Source: Hymenobacter rubripertinctus
GTDB taxonomy: Bacteria > Bacteroidota > Bacteroidia > Cytophagales > Hymenobacteraceae
DNA length: 64,000 nt
Assembly (NCBI RefSeq): GCF_003583925.1
Contig: NZ_QYCN01000024.1
Coordinates: 1 to 64,000 of the forward strand
Reading direction: 5' to 3'
Each line of letters begins with the position of its first letter. Position 1 is the first letter of the stretch. A program made the position numbers and the translations under genes. The notes under the pieces are model-generated. The model saw only the letters and a program-made list of their open reading frames with translations, did not search any database and was not told the origin of the DNA. Below, piece by piece: positions 36,370 to 47,458 of this stretch.

Positions 36370-37602
36370 TTACTTCTTTTTCACCATCGAGCCGAAGGCG
36401 CCTTTCTTCTCGAAGGCAGCCACTACCTCATCCTCGGCGGGCGTACGCTTGATTACCGGGTTATTGGCCCAGAACTCGGGGTCGTAAGGCAGGGCCCGGA
36501 TGGCTTGCAGGTCGCGGTCGGAGAGGCTGGCGGCGGCGTAGGGCAGGCGCTGGGGCGTGCTGCTTTGGTCGTAGAAGTACGTAAACGACGACACCTTGAT
36601 GGCCAGTGGTTTCTTGCCGGGCTCCGCCAAGTCGGTGGTCAAGTCCATCTTCATCAGCTCTAGTGGGGCCACGCCGGCCGGGCCGCCGGGCTTAAACGAC
36701 ATTTCGATGGCCAGCCGGGCATTTGTGAACTTCTGCTTGGGATTGTTGGTGCTCCCCGTAAAGCTGGGCTGCACCACGCGGTAGCGCACAATCTGGTTGG
36801 TTTCAATATCAATCCAGACGCTACCCTCGGACCGGTAGCTGAGTTCGGGGCGGGTTTCGAAGGTGATTTCCGCCACCCCGCCCGTCGAATCCTCGCCCAC
36901 AATGCCCTTGAGCTCCAGCAGGTAGTTCTTCTCCACGTTGGGGCTCATCAGGGATAGGGAGGTGGTGCTGTCCTGGCGCGGGTCGAAGAGGCCATACTTG
37001 CGGGTGTACACCGAAAAGTTATTCAGGTTGATGGGGGCCTGCACGGCCGCGTAGCGGCCTTGAGCCAGGGTGGTGCCCAGAATGCGCGCCGGGTTCGACT
37101 TCACGTTCCACACCACTTCCTGCAACTCGGTGGGCTGGTCGTCGATGCGCGTAATCTGGCGGTAGAAGGCCCGGCCGTAGTAGGTGCGGCGGTAGTTGCG
37201 CTGGAGGTTGCGGAAGGCCCGGTCCACCATCTGGTAGGGGAAGCTGGCCACCTTCACCTCGGGCAGCACCACCGTGGCCGAGGCCAGCGCAATGGCGAGC
37301 GGGGCGGTGGTTGTCACGCGCACGGTATCTTTCACGTGGCCCAGCTCCGAAATCTGGAGCGTCACGGGCAGCTTTTTCACCACGAGGCTGAACTCGCCTT
37401 CCAGGTTGGTGGTAGTGCCGTTGGAAGTACCGGGCACGGCCACGCTGGCGAAAGGCAGCACCTCCTGGGTATCCTTGTCGCGCACCACGCCGCGCAACTG
37501 CACCTGGGCCTGGCTGAAGTGGGCCACGGCCAGTAGCAAGAGCAGCAGCGTGAAAAAACGGGCCGGGAGAGCCGGCCGGGAAATCAAACGGAAAACGGAC
37601 AT
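36370..37602 (-). CDS. Carboxypeptidase-regulatory-like domain protein, exported
   Basis: 410 residues from ATG 37602, chosen for the signal peptide (FFTLLLLLLAVAHFSQAQ). An Ig-like carboxypeptidase-regulatory domain (about 35-120; VQLRGVVRDKDTQEVLPFAS, then LEGEFSLVVKKLPVTLQISE) is followed by a domain typical of Bacteroidota outer-membrane-associated proteins (MVDRAFRNLQRNYRRTYYGR, then GSVWIDIETNQIVRYRVV). Such proteins have no assigned activity and are probably periplasmic or outer-membrane-bound. The C-terminus is basic (GAFGSMVKKK). Confidence 0.8.
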   Translation of the reverse strand: MSVFRLISRPALPARFFTLLLLLLAVAHFSQAQVQLRGVVRDKDTQEVLPFASVAVPGTSNGTTTNLEGEFSLVVKKLPVTLQISELGHVKDTVRVTTTAPLAIALASATVVLPEVKVASFPYQMVDRAFRNLQRNYRRTYYGRAFYRQITRIDDQPTELQEVVWNVKSNPARILGTTLAQGRYAAVQAPINLNNFSVYTRKYGLFDPRQDSTTSLSLMSPNVEKNYLLELKGIVGEDSTGGVAEITFETRPELSYRSEGSVWIDIETNQIVRYRVVQPSFTGSTNNPKQKFTNARLAIEMSFKPGGPAGVAPLELMKMDLTTDLAEPGKKPLAIKVSSFTYFYDQSSTPQRLPYAAASLSDRDLQAIRALPYDPEFWANNPVIKRTPAEDEVVAAFEKKGAFGSMVKKK

Positions 37603-37804
37603 AAGTCGGGCAGCAGAAAAAGGAGCTGGGATGAATGAGCTAACGTAATGCGGGGCCGTTCTAAAACCGTGCCCTTCCGCACAAAAGTACACCCGAAATG
37701 CAACAGACCATCCCCAATCCGGGTAAGTAGTGATACCTTGGCCGCCAGGCCCCGGCCGTTGCCGGGGCTCACCGTCCTTCCACTTTCCTTTCCTTCCTAC
37801 AATC

Positions 37805-38554
37805 ATGCTGAAGCGCGATTTCCTGAAAAATAGCCTGCTCACGGTGGTGGGGGCGTTGGTGAGCCCTGCCGTACTGGCTGCCGCCCACGAAGAAAAACTG
37901 CTCCGCGACGCCCGGGCCACCCCCATGGCCGATGGCCCGTTCACGCTCCCCGACCTGCCCTACCCCTTCACTGCCCTGGAGCCGCACATCGACGCGCGCA
38001 CCATGGAAATCCACCACGATGCCCACCACAAGGGCTACGTGAGCAAGCTCAACGCCGCCGTAATGGGCACGCCCGCCGAGAAAATGAGCCTGGCCCAGCT
38101 GCTGGCCTCCATGCACAAGCAGCCCGAAGCCATTCGCAACAACGCGGGCGGGCACTGGAACCACTCGTTTTTCTGGCAGATTATGGCCCCCAAAGGCGGC
38201 GGCCAGCCCACCGGCAACCTCGCCACGGCCATCACCAAGGACTTTGGCTCTTTCGATAAGTTCAGCGAGGAGTTTACCAAAGCCGCCGGCACCCGCTTCG
38301 GCTCCGGCTGGGCCTGGCTGATCGTGGACAAAAAAACCGGCAAGCTGATGGTGACCTCCACTCCTAACCAGGACAACCCCCTGATGGACCTGCCCGGTAT
38401 GCAGCGCGGCATCCCCGTTCTCGGCCTCGACGTGTGGGAGCATGCTTACTACCTCAAGCACCAGAACAAGCGCCCCGACTACATCAAGGAATTCTGGAAC
38501 GTAGTCAACTGGTCGGAAGCCGGCAGCCGCTACGACGAAGCCCGCAAAGGGTAG
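37805..38554 (+). CDS. Fe/Mn superoxide dismutase with export signal
   Basis: 249 residues. Metal ligands: His in [16 protein letters not shown], His in [14 protein letters not shown], and Asp and His in [16 protein letters not shown]. It converts superoxide to hydrogen peroxide and oxygen. The metal (Fe or Mn) cannot be settled by eye. ATG 37805 gives an N-terminal export segment [20 protein letters not shown] ending PAVLAAA, which resembles a Tat signal with Lys-Arg in place of the twin arginine, so it is probably periplasmic. It stands between oppositely transcribed genes and ends before a perfect inverted repeat. Confidence 0.93.
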   Translation: MLKRDFLKNSLLTVVGALVSPAVLAAAHEEKLLRDARATPMADGPFTLPDLPYPFTALEPHIDARTMEIHHDAHHKGYVSKLNAAVMGTPAEKMSLAQLLASMHKQPEAIRNNAGGHWNHSFFWQIMAPKGGGQPTGNLATAITKDFGSFDKFSEEFTKAAGTRFGSGWAWLIVDKKTGKLMVTSTPNQDNPLMDLPGMQRGIPVLGLDVWEHAYYLKHQNKRPDYIKEFWNVVNWSEAGSRYDEARKG

Positions 38555-38589
38555 TTTTTTGGCTGACGGCTGACGGCTGACGGCCAAAA

Positions 38590-38686
38590 AGGTCCGTCAT
38601 TCTGAGCAAAGCGAAGGATCCTGTTGGGTGAGAACAAGTCGTTTTCACGTAACAGGATCCTTCGCTTTGCTCAGAATGACGGACCT
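38590..38686. repeat. Perfect 36-bp inverted repeat between convergent genes
   Basis: 38590-38625 (aggtccgtcattctgagcaa, then agcgaaggatcctgtt) is the exact reverse complement of 38651-38686, with a 25-base loop. It lies between the convergent superoxide dismutase and proline-rich lipoprotein genes. Just before it, the ggctgac unit is repeated three times (38561-38584). Confidence 0.9.
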
Positions 38687-38699
38687 AATCCCTAATCCC

Positions 38700-39830
38700 T
38701 CACATGTCCCCCACCACATTGAGGGCGCTCAGCAAGTGCTTGTCGATTCTGGCGAATAAGGCTTGCAGGGCGGCCGGGCCATTTTCTTCCACCGTAACCT
38801 GCTTGCTGAAGCCCTCGGCAGTGGTAATGACGAGTACGGTGGAAGGCATATCCGATGCATCGCTGGGGTAAGTATCCGGCAGCTGACGAAACCCGATCTG
38901 CTCGGCTTCCCGCAACAACTTCTGCACGGTGGCCGGGTTCAGCGTTAACTGGCGCTTGCCTTCCACCGGCGCGTAGCGAAACCCTTCGTACTCCACCCGC
39001 CCATCGGTATAGATGCGGGCCGTGTAGCTGGGGCACTTGCCCAGGCAGGGCGTGCGGCTGAAGAGCAGCGCTTGCCGGGCCAACTGGCCTGCCGGAGCCG
39101 GATTGTCGGGCACGTCTGAGGTTTCTACGGGTGCGGGCAGCCGAACTGGGGGCGTTTCCGGAGCAGGTTGCGGCATTGGTGCTGGTGCAGGAGCGGGAAG
39201 CAGTACCGGCCCCTGCGGATTTTCCGGAGCCGGCTCCGGCAATGGTTGCGGTACAGGCGTCGGCAGCGGCTGCGGAGTCGGATCAGGCACTGGAGCGGGA
39301 GCAGGGATGGGCGTTGGAGCAGGAGTAGGCATCGGCGCCGGAACCGGAGGCTGTTTGGTTGGCCCTGGAGTAGGTGCCGGAGCCGGAACTCGGGTCGGCG
39401 AAGGCGTGTGCCGGGTAGGGGGTACCGGCGCCGGAATCGGGGGCTGCCTAGTAGGGCCTGGGGTGGGCGCCGGGGTGGGCGCCGGGGTGGGCGCCGGGGC
39501 GGGCGCAGAGGGCTGTCGGCCCGGTCCGGGAGCCGGGATGGGCGGTTGCTTAGTGGGGCCGGGGACTGGGGCTGGTGTGTGGCGGCCCGGCCCGGGTGTG
39601 GCAGGCGGCGGGGACTGTGGGTACTGCGGAGCCGGCGCGGCGGGCGGATACTGGCCCGGATAATAGGTAACCGGACCAGCGGCCGGCTGCCAGCGGCCCC
39701 GCTGTGGGCGGCGCGGCGGTTCGGTCCGAGCCACACCTGAATCGGTAGGCACGTAGTAGTTTACCGTGCAGGCGGGTAGCGCGCCCAGGCCCAGCAAAAG
39801 CAGGATCGACGGAAGTAGAGGAGCACGCAT
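38700..39830 (-). CDS. Proline-rich lipoprotein with DUF6438-like C-terminal domain
   Basis: About 376 residues from ATG 39830, giving a lipoprotein signal (LPSILLLLGLGALPAC). After a short N-terminal part comes a proline-rich region of roughly 200 residues built of PAPxPxPTP-like units (PAPAPTPAPTPAPTPGPTRQ). The C-terminal 115 residues have SRTPCLGKCPSYTARIYTDG and VEYEGFRYAPVEGKR, with the CxxxCP motif of DUF6438-type domains. The long spacer would carry the domain away from the membrane. Tandem 12-base units at about 39460-39510 underlie part of the Pro region and may vary in number. Confidence 0.8.
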   Translation of the reverse strand: MRAPLLPSILLLLGLGALPACTVNYYVPTDSGVARTEPPRRPQRGRWQPAAGPVTYYPGQYPPAAPAPQYPQSPPPATPGPGRHTPAPVPGPTKQPPIPAPGPGRQPSAPAPAPTPAPTPAPTPGPTRQPPIPAPVPPTRHTPSPTRVPAPAPTPGPTKQPPVPAPMPTPAPTPIPAPAPVPDPTPQPLPTPVPQPLPEPAPENPQGPVLLPAPAPAPMPQPAPETPPVRLPAPVETSDVPDNPAPAGQLARQALLFSRTPCLGKCPSYTARIYTDGRVEYEGFRYAPVEGKRQLTLNPATVQKLLREAEQIGFRQLPDTYPSDASDMPSTVLVITTAEGFSKQVTVEENGPAALQALFARIDKHLLSALNVVGDM

Positions 39831-39915
39831 AACGAGTAACAAAAAGAGTGGAAGAAAGAAACAGGCCGGCTATATAGCGCATAGCCTGCTTGCCAAACTT
39901 GGTGCCAGATCCAAC

Positions 39916-39952
39916 AAAAAGCCCCGCTGCCGGAGGGGCAGCGGGGCAAAAA
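39916..39952 (-). terminator. Rho-independent terminator after yidC
   Basis: gccccgctgcc (39921-39931) pairs with ggcagcggggc (39937-39947), flanked by five A on the left, which read as a T-run on the minus strand. It lies 22 bases after the yidC stop. Confidence 0.85.
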
Positions 39953-39973
39953 GTTCCCGGACAGGGATAAAAA

Positions 39974-41872
39974 TTATGAGCGGCGCGTTTTGCGGGGTTT
40001 CTTCGGCGACACGTCGTCGGCCCCAGTGCCGGGCTCGGCGTCAGCGGCGTCCGAATCCTGGCGGGCTATGCGGCCGCCTGCTTTGGTCTGGGCTTCGCGC
40101 TCCTGGGCCGCTTTCATGGCGTCGGCCAGGCGGGCCGAGAAGCCGCTGGGCTTCTTGTCCTTGTTCTTCACCTTGTTGGCCTCAAGCTTGGCCCGCACCT
40201 TGTCATCGTCCACGAAACGGCGCGTGATAGCCTGCTGGGCCATCGTCACCAGGTTCGATACCAGGTAGTACCAGGTCAGGCCGGCGGCGAAGCTGTTGAG
40301 CACGAAGAAGAACACCAGCGGCATCAGGTAACTGTAGAACTTCATCGGACCCTGCATGGCCGAGGGGTTATTCTGGTTGCTCTGGTAGGTCATGGCCAGC
40401 GTCGAGAGCGTCATGAGCACGGTGAACATACTGATGTGGGAGCCCAGAAACGGCAGCTCGAAGGGCAGCTTGAGAAACTCGTCGTAGGTGCTCAGGTCCT
40501 TGGCCCACAGAAAAGGTTCCTGGCGCAGCTCAATGGCGTTGGGGAAGAACTGGAACATAGCAAACAGAATCGGCAGCGTGAGCAAGGTGGGTACGCAACC
40601 GCTGAGCGGGTTCACGCCCATGCTCGAATTGAGCTTCATCGTTTCCTGCTGCTGCTTGGTCTGGTCGTCGGGGTACTTGGCCTTGATGGCATCAATTTCG
40701 GGCTTAAGCACCTTCATCTTGGCCTGGCTCTCATACGTTTTGTAGGTCAGGGGCCAGGTCACGAGCTTGATGAGCACGACCAGCAGCACGATAATCAGGC
40801 CGTAGGAGGCGATGTACTGCTGCAAAAAGTGGAACACCGGCAGCACCACGAAGCGGTTTACCCAGCGGAACAGGCCCCAGCCCAGGGACACGTTGCGGTC
40901 GAATTCGGGCGCCACTGTTTTGAGCAAATCCAACGAGTTCGGTCCAAAGAAAAAGCGGTAGTTGGCCTTGCCCTGCTGCACATCCGTCACCGGAATCTTG
41001 AGCGTGCTGCTCAGCGTCTTGAGGTAGGTCGAGTCGTTGAGGTCAACCGTCGAGTTGAGTTGGCCCGAGCTGAACGCGTTATCGGCAATGATGCCGGCAA
41101 TGAAAAAGTTGTGCTTGTGGGCGGCCCACTTCAGCGGCTCTTCCACCTTAATTTCCTCCGGGTTCTCGCTGGCCTCGAATAGGACCGTGTGGTCGCCCGA
41201 TACGAGGTAGCGGTTAATGGCGGTGTGGTTGCGGTTCTGCTTGCGGTCCTGCTCAGTCTGGCGCACGTTATCCACGAACGTGAACGTGAGCGCTTCCTGG
41301 GCCAGCGTCTGGTTCAGGCCATTAAAGCGCAGCTGGTAGCCCACCTCATATGACTCGGGCGCCAGCGTGTAGGTCTGCTCAATCTGCCCGCCGGCCACCT
41401 CGGCCACAAAGCGCAGGCCGGTGCTGCCCTGGGGCTCAGCCCGGAAGTAGAGGTCGGAAAGCTTTATCTGCCGGCCATCGGCGGTGCGGAAGCGCAGATC
41501 CATTTTGGCGCTCTGAGCATCAAAAACATCGAGCGGCTGACCGTCGAACGTTTTGTACTTGTGCAGGCGCGCGGCCTGGGGCTGGCCACCCTTCGAGGAG
41601 AAGGTGACGGTAAGCAGCTTATTGCTGAGCTCGGTGGTCTGGGCCGTGCCCTGGGCGGCGGCGGCAAACGAACCAAGCTGCTTTGCCAGCTGCACCGAAT
41701 CGGGTGCTACCGGAGCCGTGGCAGACGTGCGGGCCGAGTCGCCGCCCGCAGTGACCGATTTGGTGGTTTTGGCCAGCTCGACGGCGGCGGGCTCGGGTTT
41801 AGGCGCGAACTGAAGATAAATCAGAAGCAAGGCCGCCATCAAAAACAGGCCGATTGCTGAATTTCTGTCCAT
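39974..41872 (-). CDS. yidC: Membrane protein insertase YidC
   Basis: 632 residues, inner-membrane insertase that integrates proteins with or after SecYEG. The N-terminal anchor (AIGLFLMAALLLIYLQFAPK) is followed by a large periplasmic beta domain (about 60-350). The Oxa1-like core follows: LIIVLLVVLIKLVTWPLTYK, SGCVPTLLTLPILFAMFQFF and AGLTWYYLVSNLVTMAQQ. The C-terminal tail is basic and charged (KKPRKTRRS), as is usual. A terminator follows and a perfect inverted repeat precedes it, separating it from pyrG on the same strand. Confidence 0.97.
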   Translation of the reverse strand: MDRNSAIGLFLMAALLLIYLQFAPKPEPAAVELAKTTKSVTAGGDSARTSATAPVAPDSVQLAKQLGSFAAAAQGTAQTTELSNKLLTVTFSSKGGQPQAARLHKYKTFDGQPLDVFDAQSAKMDLRFRTADGRQIKLSDLYFRAEPQGSTGLRFVAEVAGGQIEQTYTLAPESYEVGYQLRFNGLNQTLAQEALTFTFVDNVRQTEQDRKQNRNHTAINRYLVSGDHTVLFEASENPEEIKVEEPLKWAAHKHNFFIAGIIADNAFSSGQLNSTVDLNDSTYLKTLSSTLKIPVTDVQQGKANYRFFFGPNSLDLLKTVAPEFDRNVSLGWGLFRWVNRFVVLPVFHFLQQYIASYGLIIVLLVVLIKLVTWPLTYKTYESQAKMKVLKPEIDAIKAKYPDDQTKQQQETMKLNSSMGVNPLSGCVPTLLTLPILFAMFQFFPNAIELRQEPFLWAKDLSTYDEFLKLPFELPFLGSHISMFTVLMTLSTLAMTYQSNQNNPSAMQGPMKFYSYLMPLVFFFVLNSFAAGLTWYYLVSNLVTMAQQAITRRFVDDDKVRAKLEANKVKNKDKKPSGFSARLADAMKAAQEREAQTKAGGRIARQDSDAADAEPGTGADDVSPKKPRKTRRS

Positions 41873-42040
41873 TTAGTAAGTAGAGTGTGCCCGCACCACA
41901 ACGGCCCGGACGGGAAATACAAAACGGGCCGCCGGCCGAAACCCGGCTACCCAACCGCAAAGGTCGGGTTTGTGAGCCGAATATTTTTTGGATGGGCGCA
42001 TTTTTGGTGGGAAGGGGCCGGGAAGAGCCAAATGCACCGG

Positions 42041-42157
42041 GAAAAGAACGGTCATCCTGAGCTTGCGAAGGATCTTATTCCATTGAAACAGCATCGTGCC
42101 AACGACTCGTTTCGACTTGATAAGATCCTTCGCAAGCTCAGGATGACCGTTCTTTTC
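42041..42157. repeat. Perfect 37-bp inverted repeat between pyrG and yidC
   Basis: 42041-42077 (gaaaagaacggtcatcctga, then gcttgcgaaggatctta) is the reverse complement of 42121-42157, with a 43-base loop. It is 8 bases from the pyrG stop, and both flanking genes are on the minus strand, so it may terminate pyrG before yidC. Confidence 0.9.
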
Positions 42158-42164
42158 CTAATCC

Positions 42165-43829
<1,665 letters not shown>

Positions 43830-43906
43830 TTATCTCCGGGCCGCTACGATTGCAAAGGATTTTTTTCGGTGTATGAGATGGGAAGAGAATCAGCCAGATA
43901 GGCAAG

Positions 43907-43946
43907 AAAAAGCCTCTCATGCTGATCAGTGCGCAGGATGAGAGGC
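43907..43946 (-). terminator. Hairpin terminator after lipoprotein gene
   Basis: gcctctcat (43912-43920) pairs with atgagaggc (43938-43946); the five A before it (43907-43911) read as T on the minus strand. It lies 19 bases after the lipoprotein stop at 43965. Confidence 0.8.
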
Positions 43947-43964
43947 CGTTTAGGAGGTTGCCGG

Positions 43965-44621
43965 TTAGCGGCCCAGCGAAACCCCGATTACCTCCTCCAG
44001 CGGACCAGCAGTCAGCAATTGCTGGCGCAGTGTATCGGTGGCGGCCGCCAGCTGGGGCCGGATCTGGTCGAGGGCCAGGCGCAGGCCCTGGATATCGGCC
44101 AGGCGGGCGGCTTTGCCCTGGCCGTAGCCGTGATACATGGCCACCCGCACCTTGCTGCGGCCCTCGCCCACGTAAGTGCCGATAACTTCGCCCCGGGCAT
44201 CAATAATCTGCATTTCGGCTTTCACGCGGGTGCGGTACCACTCCAGGGGCACGGCCAGCAGGCTGGGCGTCATCAGCGTGAGCATCTGCAAGGCCTGGAA
44301 AAAATGCCCGGTCCGTTGTTGCTGGACCTGCGTGACCATCAGCTTGGCATAGCCGTAGCGCACGGAATCAACGCGGGGCTCGGCCAGGTGGTAGGAGAGT
44401 TCCTGCCGATAGGCTTTTACCGCGTCGTCAGGATAACCATCTTCCGAAGAAACCGTCAGCGGGCCGGCTTCCAGTACGGGCTCCAGGTTGGGCAGCCGCC
44501 CCAGCGCCACCGAGCTATTGGAGCGGATGGTCCGAAAAACAGCCTTCTCCGTCGATTTACAGGCCCCCAACGAAAGAGTGGCCGCTAAAAACAGGAGGGC
44601 AAAGGAGTAGGTTTTCGGCAT
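43965..44621 (-). CDS. Lipoprotein of unknown function
   Basis: 218 residues from ATG 44621, chosen because it gives a lipoprotein signal (YSFALLFLAATLSLGAC); the open frame begins upstream at 44675. The mature part is helical and contains DAVKAYRQELSYHLAEPRVD, RVKAEMQIIDARGEVIGTYV and GLRLALDQIRPQLAAATDTL. It looks like a cell-envelope lipoprotein without a named domain. It lies alone between pyrG and the dicarboxylate symporter, with its own terminator. Confidence 0.7.
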   Translation of the reverse strand: MPKTYSFALLFLAATLSLGACKSTEKAVFRTIRSNSSVALGRLPNLEPVLEAGPLTVSSEDGYPDDAVKAYRQELSYHLAEPRVDSVRYGYAKLMVTQVQQQRTGHFFQALQMLTLMTPSLLAVPLEWYRTRVKAEMQIIDARGEVIGTYVGEGRSKVRVAMYHGYGQGKAARLADIQGLRLALDQIRPQLAAATDTLRQQLLTAGPLEEVIGVSLGR

Positions 44622-44802
44622 ACGGGAAGTGGTCAGAGAGCTGGTAAACAGGCAGAAACCGGGGCAATTCACCATCCTTCAAAAATACGAGGTGACGGAC
44701 AGAAAAGTGTTGTAGAAAGGAGGGAATAAGTGTAATATAAAGGCATTTATTGGATTGTATATAGAGCAATTACAACAGCTATTGCGCTAACAGCTGCCAC
44801 GA

Positions 44803-44841
44803 AAAAAGATTCCCGCGCCACTCAACTGAGTAGCGCGGGAA
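44803..44841 (-). terminator. Terminator after dicarboxylate symporter
   Basis: ttcccgcgc and actca (44810-44824) pair with tgagt and gcgcgggaa (44827-44841) around one unpaired base per arm; six A at 44802-44807 read as a T-run on the minus strand. Confidence 0.8.
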
Positions 44842-44869
44842 CGGTAAACGGGAGGAAAAAGGCGGTAGG

Positions 44870-46291
44870 CTAGTGCACCGGCTGGGCCAGGGCGCTGTCA
44901 GTTTCAGCCAGGTCGATGACGGGGTCGGGGGCCACGTAGTTGTCGATGAACTCGCCTTCCCAGCGGGCCACCACGGCCGAGGCCAGGCAGTTGCCGGCCA
45001 CGTTCACGGCCGTGCGGGCCATGTCCATCAGCGCATCAATACCCAGAATGATGAATACGGGCCAGGCCGGCAGGTTAAATGAGGCCACCGTAGCCAGCAG
45101 AATCACGAGCGAGGCGCGGGGCACCCCGGCCACGCCCTTGCTGGTGAGCATGAGCGTGAACACCATCACGAGTTGCTGGCCGAACGTCAGATCCACGCCT
45201 GCTGCCTGGGCCACGAACACAGCCGCCAGCGAGAGGTAAAGCGTGGTGCCATCCAGGTTGAAGGAGTAGCCCGTGGGCATCACGAAGGCCACGATGCGCC
45301 GTGGCACGCCCACGCTTTCCATGGCCTCCATGGCCCGGGGCAGGGCCGCTTCTGAGGAGGTAGTGGCGAAGGCAATACTCACCGGCTCGGCAATGGCCAA
45401 AACGATGCGCTTAATGGGCAGGCGGGCAATGAGAGCCACCGGCAGCAGCACCAGCAATACGAAGACAATGAGGGCCGCATAGAGCGTGAGCAGCAGCTGA
45501 AACGCGTTGAGCAGCGGCCCGAAGCCCATTTTGCCCACCGTGTAGGCAATGGCTCCGCCCACCCCGATGGGGGCAAAGTACATCACCACGTTGGTGAACT
45601 TGAACATCACTTCCGAGAGGCTTTCGGTTACGCTCAGCAGGGGCTGACGGTGCTTCTGGTGCACCATAGCCAGGCCGATAGCGAAGATGATGGCGAACAC
45701 TACCACTTGCAGCACCTCGCCATTGGCCACCGATTTGGCAATGTTTTCGGGGAAGATGTGCAGGATAATGTCGCTCGTGCTCTGCTCCACGGTCTGGAGT
45801 TGCTCCATATCGGCGGCAATGCCGCTGCGGTTGATGCCCATGCCGGCCTTGGATAAGTTGATGGCCGCCAGTCCGATGAAGAGGGCAAAGGTGGTCACGA
45901 CTTCAAAATACACCAGGGCCTTGATGCCCATGCGGCCCACCTGCTTGAGGTCGGCGTGGCCGGCAATGCCCACCACCAGGGTGGCAAAAACCAGCGGCGC
46001 GATGATGGTTTTCACCAGGCGCAGGAAAATGTCGCTGAGCACCTTCAGGTTCACGGCCAGGGCCGGGTAATCGTTACCTATTTCGGCCCCCACGAACATG
46101 CTCACCACAATCCAGAAAGTGAGGGAGCGGCGCTGGACGGCCATCCAGGCCAGGGCCGCCAGGAACAGCCAGCGCAATGTAAGCGCCACCGTCGGGTCGA
46201 GCAGGGGCGGGGTCCGGGCGGCCAGTACCGTAGTTGCGGCGGCCAGCACGAACAACAAAAGGACCAGTAGGGAGAGTCGCGAAAACTTCAT
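44870..46291 (-). CDS. Dicarboxylate/amino acid:cation symporter (DAACS family)
   Basis: 473 residues, inner-membrane secondary transporter for glutamate, aspartate or C4-dicarboxylates driven by H+ or Na+. The signature blocks are SIAFATTSSEAALPRAMEAM (hairpin 1 serine-rich motif), FVMPTGYSFNLDGTTLYLSL and GVAGVPRASLVILLATVASF, then DALMDMARTAVNVAGNCLAS. The order matches GltP/DctA proteins; the exact substrate cannot be decided, so no symbol is given. It is a single gene with its own terminator. Confidence 0.93.
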   Translation of the reverse strand: MKFSRLSLLVLLLFVLAAATTVLAARTPPLLDPTVALTLRWLFLAALAWMAVQRRSLTFWIVVSMFVGAEIGNDYPALAVNLKVLSDIFLRLVKTIIAPLVFATLVVGIAGHADLKQVGRMGIKALVYFEVVTTFALFIGLAAINLSKAGMGINRSGIAADMEQLQTVEQSTSDIILHIFPENIAKSVANGEVLQVVVFAIIFAIGLAMVHQKHRQPLLSVTESLSEVMFKFTNVVMYFAPIGVGGAIAYTVGKMGFGPLLNAFQLLLTLYAALIVFVLLVLLPVALIARLPIKRIVLAIAEPVSIAFATTSSEAALPRAMEAMESVGVPRRIVAFVMPTGYSFNLDGTTLYLSLAAVFVAQAAGVDLTFGQQLVMVFTLMLTSKGVAGVPRASLVILLATVASFNLPAWPVFIILGIDALMDMARTAVNVAGNCLASAVVARWEGEFIDNYVAPDPVIDLAETDSALAQPVH

Positions 46292-46429
46292 GCGCGGCAG
46301 AACAAAAGGCGAGAGAAAAGGAGTGGGGTCGGGACAAATATAGCCTGCTTGGGGCGGAGAAACGCGGCCGAACTGCTAGCTTCGGCCACCCTGCGCTCCT
46401 AACTCCCACTTTTGTATCCGTACTGCCCC

Positions 46430-47458
46430 ATGCTTACCTGGACGCTTAAGCCCCTGTTGCTGCCGTTGCGCTTCACCTGGAAAATCGCGCGCAATGCCTC
46501 GGCCAGCAAAACCAACCTGCTGGTGGAAGTAGCCGGCGGGGGCTACCGGGGCCGGGGCGAGGCGGCTCCCAATATCCGTTACCAGGAAACCCCGGAAGGT
46601 CTGCAAAGTGAGTTTGCCGCGCTGTTGGCGGCCGGGCTGGGCTCCTGTGAAACCCTAGAGGAGCTGGCGGAATTTCTAACCCTCCATCAGCCCGCCCACG
46701 CCTTGCGGTTTGCGCTGGAATCGGCCTTCGTGCACCGGGAGGCGGTGCGGGCCGGCCAGAGCGTGGCGGGTTGGCTGGGCGTAACTCCGCCTGCCGGGCC
46801 GGTGCCCACGGCCGCTTCGTTGCCCATCATGGAGCCCGGGGAAGTGGCCGGATTCGTGCGCCAACAGGGCCTCGACCGGTTTCCGCTGCTCAAAATTAAA
46901 GTCAACCGCGAAGGCGCGCTGGACTTGCTGGGCGAGGTAACCCGCCTGCTCCCCGGCCGGCCGCTCATCATCGACGGTAACGAAGCCTGGCCCGACGCTG
47001 ACAGCCTGCGCCAAAGCTGGGAAGCCATTGCGCGCCTGCCGGGCCTGCGGGTGCGCCTGCTGGAGCAACCCCTGCCCGCCACCCGCACCACCGATTACCG
47101 CGCCCTCAAAGGCCAACTGGGCTGCCCTGTTTTCGCCGACGAATCGGTAACCGACGAGGCCGATTTTGCCGACATTGCCCGGCAGTTCGACGGCGTGAAC
47201 ATGAAGCTGATGAAGGCCGGCGGCTACTTCAACGGTCTTCGTATTCTGCGTGAAACCCGCGCCCACGGCCTGCAAACCATGCTCGGCTGCATGGTCGAAA
47301 CCTCCCTCGGCATCTGGTCGGCTCTGCAAATAAGCGCCCTGGCCGACGTCTGCGACCTCGACGGCTTCCTCATCGTCCGCGACGAGCCCTTCGGACTGGT
47401 GCAGGAAGCGGGTGGTTTGCTGACGGCGAGTGAGGCGCAAAAAGCCCGGTCATCCTGA
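46430..47458 (+). CDS. Dipeptide epimerase-like enolase-superfamily enzyme
   Basis: 342 residues from ATG 46430. Enolase-superfamily ligands are present: FPLLKIKVN (KxK general base), IIDGNEAW, LLEQPLP and VFADESV (metal-binding Asp, Glu, Asp), and NMKLMKAGG (opposite Lys), then LGCMVETSLG. The set fits L-Ala-D/L-Glu epimerases that recycle murein peptides, and more generally dipeptide epimerases; o-succinylbenzoate synthase is a less likely alternative. It is cytoplasmic. The stop codon lies within a hairpin terminator that also encodes the last few residues. Confidence 0.8.
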   Translation: MLTWTLKPLLLPLRFTWKIARNASASKTNLLVEVAGGGYRGRGEAAPNIRYQETPEGLQSEFAALLAAGLGSCETLEELAEFLTLHQPAHALRFALESAFVHREAVRAGQSVAGWLGVTPPAGPVPTAASLPIMEPGEVAGFVRQQGLDRFPLLKIKVNREGALDLLGEVTRLLPGRPLIIDGNEAWPDADSLRQSWEAIARLPGLRVRLLEQPLPATRTTDYRALKGQLGCPVFADESVTDEADFADIARQFDGVNMKLMKAGGYFNGLRILRETRAHGLQTMLGCMVETSLGIWSALQISALADVCDLDGFLIVRDEPFGLVQEAGGLLTASEAQKARSS

